Source: Psychroflexus sp. (lineage in GTDB: Bacteria; Bacteroidota; Bacteroidia; Flavobacteriales; Flavobacteriaceae). From it: a stretch of 7,411 bases of DNA. Location: positions 1 through 7,411 of the forward strand of contig PXBV01000261.1 of NCBI GenBank assembly GCA_003565575.1, read 5' to 3'. Under the pieces are notes generated by a model. It was not told the DNA's origin and searched no databases. It saw nothing but the letters and a program-made list of their open reading frames with translations. Positions 1 through 6,265 of this stretch are shown here, piece by piece. Position 1 is the stretch's first letter, and the number at the start of each line of letters is the position of its first letter. A program made the translations under genes and the position numbers.

Positions 1-105
1 AAGTTTCAGCCTACAGAAGATCAAGAGTCGATACAAGAAGGTATCAAAGGCTGGTATAGAGCTATAGATGCCTTACAATATTGGAGTAATTCACAATCTA
101 AATAA
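1..105 (+). CDS. glpK: Glycerol kinase, C-terminal end only (5' part outside window)
   Basis: The first 34 codons in frame 1, ending in TAA, match the extreme C-terminus of glycerol kinase. They read F-x-P, then acidic residues, then an I-K-G-W-Y-R-A-I-D-A-L-Q-Y-W stretch. This corresponds to the conserved GW-x-x-AV...W tail of GlpK proteins such as that of E. coli (compared from memory). Glycerol kinase is cytoplasmic and phosphorylates glycerol to sn-glycerol-3-phosphate using ATP, trapping it in the cell. The catalytic part is outside the window, so integrity cannot be judged. The identification is strongly supported by glpF starting two bases after the stop, the usual kinase-facilitator arrangement. 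Confidence 0.88.
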   Translation, partial: KFQPTEDQESIQEGIKGWYRAIDALQYWSNSQSK

Positions 106-107
106 GT

Positions 108-839
108 ATGACACCATTTATTGCAGAATTTTTAGGAACGGCTTTACTTATTTTATTAGGAGGGGGAGTTGTTGCTAGTAGTGTACTTAAAGATACAAAA
201 AGTAACGGCTCTGGCTGGATGGTTATCACCACAGGATGGGCCATGGCAGTTTTTATTGGTGTTTTTGTTGCTGCACCCTACAGTGGCGCTCACATCAATC
301 CAGCTGTTACCTTAGCTTTGGCAATAGAAGGCAGCTTTCCATGGAAAGAAGTTCCTGTATATATGCTTGCTCAAGTCATTGGCGCCATGCTAGGTTCAGG
401 AACTGTTTATATGCTTTTCAAAGATCATTTTGATGCGACCGATAATCCAGAAGGCAAAAGGGCCATATTTTGTACGGACCCTGCCATAGCCAATAGATTT
501 CGAAATTTACTAAGTGAAATTATCGGAACTTTTGTACTCATCATCGCTGTTTTTTATATCGCAGGTGCAGAATTGCAAAGTGAAGAAGGTGTTCCTATAG
601 GATTGGGTGCTGTTGGTGCTATTCCTATTGCATTTGTGGTATGGAGTATTGGTTTATCTCTCGGCGGATTAACGGGTTATGCCATTAACCCTGCACGTGA
701 TTTAGGCCCAAGAATCATGCATTTTATGCTTCCTATAAAAGGAAAAATGCATAGCAATTGGTCTTACAGTTGGATTCCTATTGTTGGTCCGTTTATAGGC
801 GCATCATTGGCCACTTTTCTTTATTTAATTCTTAATTAA
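108..839 (+). CDS. glpF: Glycerol facilitator (aquaglyceroporin, MIP family)
   Basis: This 243-residue inner-membrane channel has six hydrophobic helices and the two half-helix NPA motifs, at residues 64-66 (SGAHINPAV) and 194-196 (GYAINPARD). The Asp directly after the Arg of the second motif (NPARD, 194-198) is typical of glycerol channels rather than water-only aquaporins. By spacing to the NPA motifs, the selectivity filter should be Trp44, Tyr191 and Arg197; E. coli GlpF has Trp, Phe and Arg, so only Phe-to-Tyr differs. The length is slightly below the roughly 280 residues of E. coli GlpF. It passes glycerol by facilitated diffusion to the kinase encoded just upstream. The start is two bases after the glpK stop, so translation is probably coupled. 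No Shine-Dalgarno site is seen, as usual for Bacteroidota. Confidence 0.95.
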   Translation: MTPFIAEFLGTALLILLGGGVVASSVLKDTKSNGSGWMVITTGWAMAVFIGVFVAAPYSGAHINPAVTLALAIEGSFPWKEVPVYMLAQVIGAMLGSGTVYMLFKDHFDATDNPEGKRAIFCTDPAIANRFRNLLSEIIGTFVLIIAVFYIAGAELQSEEGVPIGLGAVGAIPIAFVVWSIGLSLGGLTGYAINPARDLGPRIMHFMLPIKGKMHSNWSYSWIPIVGPFIGASLATFLYLILN

Positions 840-842
840 AAA

Positions 843-1652
843 ATAATCATTATCAGTTATTCAAACAGCATATTCAGTCTGATTGGTATCTTATGCACAT
901 TTGTTTCGGTTTATGCGCAAGAAGAAGACCAATCAATTTCAGAAAAAGATTTGCATTCTGAGGATAGTTTAAATAAAAAGGAAACTTCCTATAAACCATT
1001 TGAATTTAGTCTTACCGTAAAAAACATGCATTTATGGAGAGGCTATCGGGTGACAGATGAAGCTATGACCGCAGCAAACGTGTACTACACTTCCAAAAAT
1101 GGTAAATTTGAAGCAGGTCTATGGGGCGGTGTTGGTCTTGGAGGAAACTACACCGAGTTTGATTACTACATTTCCTACACTCATAAGAACTGGACCTTTA
1201 CCATTTGGGATATCAATAATTACACAGATTTTCCTGATGCTCAAATTTTCAATTATGACCGAGCCGAAACTTCACACTTCATAGATGTTTCTGTGACTTA
1301 TGCTTTTGAGAATTTCCCGCTAAAAACCTCTTGGAGCACCATCGTTCAAGGGCGAGATACGTATGTAACCTCAAGTGGTGATTTACGAAATGCCTTCACC
1401 AATTATGTAGAAGCTTCTTATGTAGTTGCCAGCGGAAAAGATTGGAACCTCGGCTTGTATGTAGGTGCTGCCTTTTCTTTTGAAAGCGAAACTCATTTTT
1501 ATGGAAATCGTCCTGGCTTTAATAATTTTGGTGCTGTGTATTCAAAAACTTTGAAGGTTTATGATGGGTATTCTATTCCAGTTTCTGCCACAGCCATGTG
1601 GAATAGTCTACAAGACTATGGTGCATTGGAGGTAGCCATAAATTTCTTTTAG
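843..1652 (+). CDS. Secreted, probable outer-membrane beta-barrel protein of the glycerol operon (non-standard start)
   Basis: No named family is recognised with certainty. From ATA at 843 the frame encodes 269 residues. Residues 2-25 form a hydrophobic signal peptide (I-I-I-S-Y...F-V-S-V-Y-A) with a likely cut after Ala25, before QEEDQ. The mature part has alternating polar/aromatic beta strands rich in Tyr, Trp and Gly, and it ends in a terminal Phe (INFF), as outer-membrane barrels do. A Trp-Arg-Gly near the first strand (LWRGYR) recalls the TorF/Gcw_chp porin-like family, but that link is weak. The frame has no ATG before the signal; the alternatives are ATA 843, ATT 849, CTG 879 and TTG 951, and only the first two keep the whole signal peptide. 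It is in frame with glpF and separated from it by one TAA. Its place after glpKF suggests an outer-membrane pore for glycerol, which is inference. Confidence 0.72.
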   Translation: MIIISYSNSIFSLIGILCTFVSVYAQEEDQSISEKDLHSEDSLNKKETSYKPFEFSLTVKNMHLWRGYRVTDEAMTAANVYYTSKNGKFEAGLWGGVGLGGNYTEFDYYISYTHKNWTFTIWDINNYTDFPDAQIFNYDRAETSHFIDVSVTYAFENFPLKTSWSTIVQGRDTYVTSSGDLRNAFTNYVEASYVVASGKDWNLGLYVGAAFSFESETHFYGNRPGFNNFGAVYSKTLKVYDGYSIPVSATAMWNSLQDYGALEVAINFF

Positions 1653-1683
1653 AAGATAAACGCTTGACTTTTATTGATCTTCT
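1651..1683 (+). terminator. Weak hairpin after the barrel gene, possible terminator
   Basis: AGAAGAT (1651-1657) pairs perfectly with ATCTTCT (1677-1683) around a 19-base loop. The hairpin begins inside the TAG stop of the barrel gene. No T run follows directly; the nearest is TTTTTT at 1701-1706. The long loop and the AT-rich stem make this a poor intrinsic terminator, though it could protect the 3' end of the mRNA. Confidence 0.3.
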
Positions 1684-1716
1684 AAATTTATTTAAAGAAG
1701 TTTTTTCTAGATAGTA

Positions 1717-1724
1717 TAAATTTG
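1717..1724 (+). promoter_or_regulatory. Candidate Bacteroidota -7 promoter element (TAnnTTTG) for the oxidoreductase/DUF1080 operon
   Basis: TAAATTTG exactly fits the Bacteroidota primary-sigma -7 consensus TAnnTTTG and lies in the only long gap upstream of the oxidoreductase gene. A TTG at the expected distance upstream is missing; the nearest approximation is TTTA at 1691-1694, 22 bases before the -7 element. The implied leader of about 125 bases is fairly long. The promoter is therefore plausible but incomplete, and the match could be chance in AT-rich DNA. Confidence 0.4.
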
Positions 1725-1746
1725 CTTCGTACACATAGAAACGAAG
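1725..1746. repeat. Perfect 6-bp inverted repeat at the expected transcription start
   Basis: CTTCGT (1725-1730) and ACGAAG (1741-1746) form a perfect inverted repeat with a 10-base spacer, immediately after the candidate -7 element. That spans where transcription would begin, so it could be an operator for a dimeric regulator or a hairpin at the 5' end of the mRNA. The rest of the 1653-1857 gap is AT-rich, and I see no further structure in it. Confidence 0.3.
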
Positions 1747-1857
1747 AACCCTACTTAATAAAGCACCAAATGACAATTTAAAGGCTATAATGTAATTTTT
1801 TCTTACCAAATTTTACACAAAATACTTATATTTAACAACTCATTTTAATAAAGCATT

Positions 1858-3348
1858 ATGTATTATAAAAAACACAAGTCTGGGTTGTCTAGGCGTAAAT
1901 TTCTAAAAAATATAAGTGTGGCTACAGCTGGGGTTTCCATTGTACCAAGTCATGTTATTTCCGGTTTAGGCTATACGGCTCCAAGCGACAAACTCAATAT
2001 AGCTGGAATTGGTGTTGGTGGCATGGGTCGTGGTAACTTAAGAAACATGAATTCTCAAAATATTGTTGCCTTAGCAGATGTTGATTGGAGCTATGCTAAA
2101 CGATGTTTTGATGATTATCCAAAAGCAAAAAGATACAAGGACTATAGAGTTATGCTGGATGAAATGGATAAAGATATTGATGCGGTTATGATCAGTACAC
2201 CAGACCACACTCATTATGTCAGCGCCAGAGATGCAATGCAAGCAGGTAAGCACGTTTACCTTCAAAAACCGCTTACGCACTCGGTATATGAATCTAGAAA
2301 ACTAACTGAGCTTGCAGAACAAAGCAGTGTGGCCACTCAAATGGGAAACCAGGGCAACTCATCTGACGATATGCGTAAAGTATGTGAGTGGATTTGGAAT
2401 GGAGAAATAGGAGAAGTCACTAAAGTAGATGCATGGACAGATAGACCCATCTGGCCTCAAGGCTTGGAGCGACCAACAGAAAAACATGCAGTGCCAGACA
2501 CCTTGGATTGGGATTTATTTTTAGGCCCGGCAGCAGAACGCCCTTACCATCCATCCTACACCCCATGGAATTGGCGAGCTTGGTGGGATTTTGGAACAGG
2601 AGCCTTGGGTGACATGGCATGTCATATCATGGATCCGGTTTACAAAGCTTTAGAGTTAGGTGCGCCTTATGCCTTTGAAGCGAGTTCTACACAAGTCAAT
2701 ACAGAGAGTGCCCCAGCGGCAGAAAAAGTAACTTATTATTTTGGGAAACGACCTAAAAAAGGCAATATAAACATGCCGGCCGTAGAATTTACGTGGTACG
2801 ATGGTGGACTAAAGCCAGATCGACCAGAGGGCTTAAAACCAGGAATGTATCCTGGTGACCAAAGAGGTTGGGGAGGTGCTATATTTTATGGCACCAAAGG
2901 TACCTTAATTTGCGGCACCTACGCTATGGATCCATTTATTATTGGTAGAGAAGATAACCCACCACCAACAACTGGAGAACTAAGAAGAATTCCTGATGCC
3001 TTAAATGGAGGACACGAAATGGATTGGGTAAGAGCTGCTAAGGAAGATAAAGCCAACAGAGTTGAGGCTAGTTCAAATTTCAGTTATGCTGGTCCTTTAA
3101 ATGAAGTTGTTGTTGCTGGAAACCTTGCTGTAAGATTGCAAGATTTAAGAAGAAAACTAGAATGGGATGCAGAAAAAATGGAAATCACAAACATTGGAGA
3201 CAATGAAGAGATAAGAGTTGTAAGCTCTGACAGCTTCACGGTTGTAGATGGTGATCCCAAATTTGATACACAATATGAAACCATCAATGCTAAAAACGCT
3301 GCCCAAGAATATGTAAAGCGAACGTATAGAGAAGGCTGGTCTTACTAA
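1858..3348 (+). CDS. Tat-exported Gfo/Idh/MocA-family NAD-dependent oxidoreductase, probable sugar 3-dehydrogenase
   Basis: The 496-residue protein opens with a twin-arginine signal (SRRKFLK, residues 11-17) followed by a hydrophobic stretch to about residue 38, so it is folded with its cofactor and exported to the periplasm. The Rossmann dinucleotide-binding loop GIGVGGMGRG is at 50-59. The family's EKP-type motif appears as LQKPL (135-139), keeping the key Lys137 with Gln in place of Glu; this variant is common in Tat-exported members. The substrate domain holds GDMACHIMD (251-259), with Asp252 and His256 as likely catalytic residues. The family oxidises or reduces sugar hydroxyls using tightly held NAD(P). 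The next gene, 62 bases downstream on the same strand, is a 3-keto-disaccharide-hydrolase-type lipoprotein. A role in making 3-keto sugars in the periplasm is therefore likely but inferred. The start ATG places the Tat motif at the usual distance. Confidence 0.88.
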   Translation: MYYKKHKSGLSRRKFLKNISVATAGVSIVPSHVISGLGYTAPSDKLNIAGIGVGGMGRGNLRNMNSQNIVALADVDWSYAKRCFDDYPKAKRYKDYRVMLDEMDKDIDAVMISTPDHTHYVSARDAMQAGKHVYLQKPLTHSVYESRKLTELAEQSSVATQMGNQGNSSDDMRKVCEWIWNGEIGEVTKVDAWTDRPIWPQGLERPTEKHAVPDTLDWDLFLGPAAERPYHPSYTPWNWRAWWDFGTGALGDMACHIMDPVYKALELGAPYAFEASSTQVNTESAPAAEKVTYYFGKRPKKGNINMPAVEFTWYDGGLKPDRPEGLKPGMYPGDQRGWGGAIFYGTKGTLICGTYAMDPFIIGREDNPPPTTGELRRIPDALNGGHEMDWVRAAKEDKANRVEASSNFSYAGPLNEVVVAGNLAVRLQDLRRKLEWDAEKMEITNIGDNEEIRVVSSDSFTVVDGDPKFDTQYETINAKNAAQEYVKRTYREGWSY

Positions 3349-3410
3349 TCAAACTTATAAACCTTAGAAACATTTAAAAAATTAATTCATCAACAAAAAC
3401 TAAGAAAACA

Positions 3411-4217
3411 ATGAAAAGAACATTTTGTACAATTTCGATCATCGCATTAATGGTTTCAAGTTGTGGCGATGCTAAAAAAAAGGAGGATGCAAAAGATAGC
3501 GAGAGTAAGGAGAAAGAAAATATAGAAGTTTCTGAAGCTTCAACTCCAAATACGCTTACTGCAGAAGAAAAAGAAGATGGCTGGAAATTACTCTTTGACG
3601 GAGAAACCAGTGAAAATTGGAGAGGTTATAATACCGATGAATTTCCATCAGATTGGAAAATTCAAGAAGGCACCATCCATATGTCTGGATCTGGACGAGG
3701 TGAGGCTGGTTCTGAAAACGGAGGTGATATTTTATACGGTGAAACCTTTGATAATTTTCATCTAAAGTTGGAGTGGAAAATTTCTGAAGGCGGGAATTCT
3801 GGGATATTTTACCTCGGCCAAGAATCTGATGATTACGACTACATTTGGAAAACTGCACCAGAAATGCAAGTCTTAGACAATGACAAGCATCCTGATGCCA
3901 TGCTTGGTACTGATGGTAATAGACAGGCTGGGTCTCTTTATGACTTATACCCTGCAAATCCTCAAAATGCAAGAGAAGTTGGCCAATGGAATGAGGTTGA
4001 AATCATTGTGTATAAAGGCACTGTAGTGCACAAACAGAATGGCGAAACGGTGGTAGAATATCATTTATGGACTCCACAGTGGAAAGAAGATGTTGCCAAC
4101 AGCAAATTTCCAAGCCTAAACGAAAACTGGGCAGATGTTGCTAAAGAAGGCTATATTGGTTTACAAGATCATGGCGATGATGTCTGGTTTAGAAATATAA
4201 AAATCAAAAGATTATAA
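3411..4217 (+). CDS. DUF1080 / 3-keto-disaccharide hydrolase-family lipoprotein
   Basis: The 268-residue protein has a lipoprotein signal with Cys18 (LMVSSC). A highly charged Lys/Glu/Asp/Ser linker follows to about residue 50, then one PF06439-type jelly-roll domain (about 55-268). Hallmarks, in order, are GWKLLFDGET...W (59-), GGNSGIFYLG, PEMQVLDN, AGSLYDLYP, GQWNEVEIIVYKG with KQNGE, and the C-terminal GLQDHGDDVWFRNIKIK. The family cleaves the glycosidic bond of disaccharides or glycosides already oxidised to a 3-keto form by a Gfo/Idh/MocA dehydrogenase, and such an enzyme is encoded directly upstream. The protein is anchored in a membrane facing the periplasm or cell surface. The 62-base gap before it holds no terminator or clear promoter, so the two are probably co-transcribed. 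The sugar substrate cannot be read from sequence. Related domains in other bacteria are often annotated only as DUF1080. Confidence 0.9.
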   Translation: MKRTFCTISIIALMVSSCGDAKKKEDAKDSESKEKENIEVSEASTPNTLTAEEKEDGWKLLFDGETSENWRGYNTDEFPSDWKIQEGTIHMSGSGRGEAGSENGGDILYGETFDNFHLKLEWKISEGGNSGIFYLGQESDDYDYIWKTAPEMQVLDNDKHPDAMLGTDGNRQAGSLYDLYPANPQNAREVGQWNEVEIIVYKGTVVHKQNGETVVEYHLWTPQWKEDVANSKFPSLNENWADVAKEGYIGLQDHGDDVWFRNIKIKRL

Positions 4218-4260
4218 GCTGTAGCTTTCTACGATATAAAAGTTTATTCAAATTATCATC

Positions 4261-4293
4261 AAAATCCCGATTCAATTTAGAATCGGGATTTTT
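4261..4293. terminator. Bidirectional intrinsic terminator between converging operons
   Basis: A perfect 13-bp stem (AAAATCCCGATTC 4261-4273 with GAATCGGGATTTT 4280-4292) encloses a 6-base AATTTA loop. It has a GC-rich core and ends in a T run on the plus strand. The A run at 4261-4264 supplies the T run for minus-strand transcripts. It lies 43 bases after the DUF1080 stop and 33 bases past the trehalase stop, so it can end both operons. Confidence 0.92.
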
Positions 4294-4325
4294 CTTGTTA
4301 TTCTCCCTCCAAAAAGTGTGCGCCA

Positions 4326-6263
4326 CTAATCAAAGATATCTTCGGGAACAACCAATTGATTTAATTGCTGTTTCAATTCATCAGATAATAATGTTAAGCC
4401 GTATTGATAAGAAGCGTTCATCCAACCAAAACCTTCTGGAGTGATGTAATCAAACTCGGTTCCTACGTTTCCATACTCCGCATATACTTTGTGGGTTCGG
4501 TTCACCACATCGTACTTCTCTGGTATGGTTCCGTTGTAATCTACGGCGTTTTTGGTAATCATCCACAGCCATCTGTAAGCTAGTTCTTCTGCTTCAGCAT
4601 TATAACCATAATTGAGTAATCCTTTCCAAATCAGCATTTGATGGGGTGCCCAACCATTGGGATAGTCCCATTGTCTTGCTACCTCGCTTGTGGCAAATTG
4701 TTCTACCGAAGCTTTTGAGGACGATAAAATACCACCTTCTGCTTTCAAGGATTGAAGCAATTTGTCTTTCAATTTATCAGCTTGTTCAGGAGAAGCTAAG
4801 TTTGACCACAAAGTATAAAAATTGGTAGCAGAATCGTAAATAAGCGGTTTTTGCGTTTTAAAATTATAATCATAATACGAGCCTTCTTCTTCATTCCATA
4901 AAAATTGATTGACAAGCAATTTACGTTCATCAGCGATTTGCATCCAGTAGTTTTCGTTAAGATTTTGGTCTTCAAACAAAAATGAATCGTCAAAATAGGT
5001 TTTGATAAGGTATGCAAAATCTGTTTCATATTTATAAAGCAAGGCATTGAGGGCTACAGGATTTAAGTCTGCACACCTGCCATCGAGTCGCCAAGTAGTG
5101 TCGTGGCCACTTTCGCGCAAGCTTCTATCGTGTAAAAAGTATTCATCTACGGCTTCATCTTCAATAGCACCCGTTTGATACCCTTCTATAAATTCATCTA
5201 AAGGCATTTGGTATTGCGAGGCTACCGTTTCTAAATACGCATCAAAATGTCCTTCTTCGGTTTCTGGCGGAATGCCAATTCCTTCAGCAAAATACCTATT
5301 CAAGCCGGTTGCAGTTAGCTTTTTTCCTTGCTTCATCCATACATTAAAGTATTCATCTAAAGCTGCATTAAGCATTTGGGTTAGCCAGTCTTCATTTAGC
5401 CCTTCTGCACTTTCGTAGGTTTCTCTAATAAACGAAGTTAAAAAAGGAGGTTGGCTTCGCGTTAAGTAGTAGCTTCTATTGGCATTTAATATCTTGCCAT
5501 AATGCTTAATTTGGTAAGCGAAATTTTCAATCATGGCGATGGATAAATCTTGTCTTCCGTCTAAATTAAGTCCTACTCCTTCAAAATATGAATCCCACCC
5601 ATACATTTCATTGAACCTTCCGCCAGGCACAACAAATGGAGTACCCTCGCCATTTGCTATTTGTAAACTTAAAATGCCTGGTTTATCGTTGATGGATTTC
5701 ACATATTCAGGTGAAATGTCTTCTGGTAAAACAACAACTTCAAAACTTTCAAAATCACTTTCAATTGATTTAAAATAGCTTACACCTACAGAATCTGTAG
5801 ATGGCACATACAGTCTTCTTGTTAAACCATCTGAAGCTTTGGTGTCGGTTAAGATGGTTTCTAGCCCAGATTGATCAACTCGGCGGGTAAGGTTATCCCA
5901 ATACTTGGTTTTTATAAGTCGAGAAATTCGGTCGGCAGGTTGTTCTTTTATGCTTTTTAAAGAAATTTCCACATCAGTTTTACCTTCATTTTTGGCAGCA
6001 GCCAATTCTTGCAATAAATTGGATAAATGGTAGGTACCTTCAATGGTTACTACACTTCCATTTTTTGCTTTCAGCACAAAAGATTTTTGGGCTGTATCAT
6101 CTTCAGTTATTTTTTTGTCCTTATCGGTGTCTTGTTCTGCTTCTAGTCGCTGTAAAGTTTGATTTACATCTACCACATAAAAATCTGCTGTTCCTTTATT
6201 ATTTTGACATCCAATTGCAAATACTACAATTAGAACTAGGTAAATAATGTGGTAATTTTTCAT
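4326..6263 (-). CDS. Trehalase (GH37), lipoprotein, fungal neutral-trehalase-like
   Basis: It hydrolyses alpha,alpha-trehalose to two glucoses. From ATG at 6263 it is 645 residues, beginning with a lipoprotein signal whose Cys is residue 19 (VVFAIGC), so it acts on the periplasmic or outer face of a membrane. Both GH37 signatures are exact: PGGRFNEMYGWDSY (213-226) and QWDYPNGWAP (531-540). The catalytic acid should be Asp388 in RESGHDTTWR and the base Glu582 in PEKYDV. An EF-hand-like loop lies at 45-56. The segments around it (DVNQTLQRLEAEQDTD, GTYHLSNLLQEL, RLIKTKYWDNLTRRVD, HYGKILNANRSYYLTRSQPPF) resemble fungal neutral trehalase more than E. coli TreA/TreF, judged from memory. A start at 6305 is possible but would bury the lipoprotein signal and overlap the upstream gene by 40 bases; ATG 6263 follows that gene's stop by two bases. 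All expected catalytic residues are present. Confidence 0.95.
   Translation of the reverse strand: MKNYHIIYLVLIVVFAIGCQNNKGTADFYVVDVNQTLQRLEAEQDTDKDKKITEDDTAQKSFVLKAKNGSVVTIEGTYHLSNLLQELAAAKNEGKTDVEISLKSIKEQPADRISRLIKTKYWDNLTRRVDQSGLETILTDTKASDGLTRRLYVPSTDSVGVSYFKSIESDFESFEVVVLPEDISPEYVKSINDKPGILSLQIANGEGTPFVVPGGRFNEMYGWDSYFEGVGLNLDGRQDLSIAMIENFAYQIKHYGKILNANRSYYLTRSQPPFLTSFIRETYESAEGLNEDWLTQMLNAALDEYFNVWMKQGKKLTATGLNRYFAEGIGIPPETEEGHFDAYLETVASQYQMPLDEFIEGYQTGAIEDEAVDEYFLHDRSLRESGHDTTWRLDGRCADLNPVALNALLYKYETDFAYLIKTYFDDSFLFEDQNLNENYWMQIADERKLLVNQFLWNEEEGSYYDYNFKTQKPLIYDSATNFYTLWSNLASPEQADKLKDKLLQSLKAEGGILSSSKASVEQFATSEVARQWDYPNGWAPHQMLIWKGLLNYGYNAEAEELAYRWLWMITKNAVDYNGTIPEKYDVVNRTHKVYAEYGNVGTEFDYITPEGFGWMNASYQYGLTLLSDELKQQLNQLVVPEDIFD
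6096..6131 (-). other. EF-hand-like calcium-binding loop in the trehalase N-terminus
   Basis: Residues 45-56 of the trehalase read DTDKDKKITEDD. This 12-residue loop has Asp at positions 1, 3, 5 and 12 and Ile at 8, as in canonical EF-hand loops; Lys replaces the usual Gly at position 6. It sits where fungal neutral trehalase has its calcium-binding loop (DTD...ITIED). Calcium binding itself is inferred. Confidence 0.75.
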
Positions 6264-6265
6264 AA

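Noticed and set aside
951..1652. TTG at 951 as the start of the barrel protein
   Set aside because: It removes the clear signal peptide encoded in frame just upstream (843-917), which a beta-barrel protein needs.
1573..1809. 78-codon minus-strand open frame across the barrel gene's end and the following gap
   Set aside because: It covers a real gene end and the candidate promoter; the product has no recognisable domain or sensible composition.
1858..3348. Oxidoreductase as a GH109-type NAD-dependent glycosidase
   Set aside because: GH109 enzymes share the fold and the Tat signal, but the partner DUF1080 hydrolase makes a sugar 3-dehydrogenase role more likely; GH109 was not fully excluded without a family search.
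3556..3972. 138-codon minus-strand open frame inside the DUF1080 gene
   Set aside because: It lies wholly opposite a well-supported gene; its His/Gln/Phe-rich product shows no recognisable domain or start context.
4796..5047. 83-codon minus-strand open frame inside the trehalase gene
   Set aside because: It is an alternative frame of the conserved trehalase catalytic region and shows no domain.
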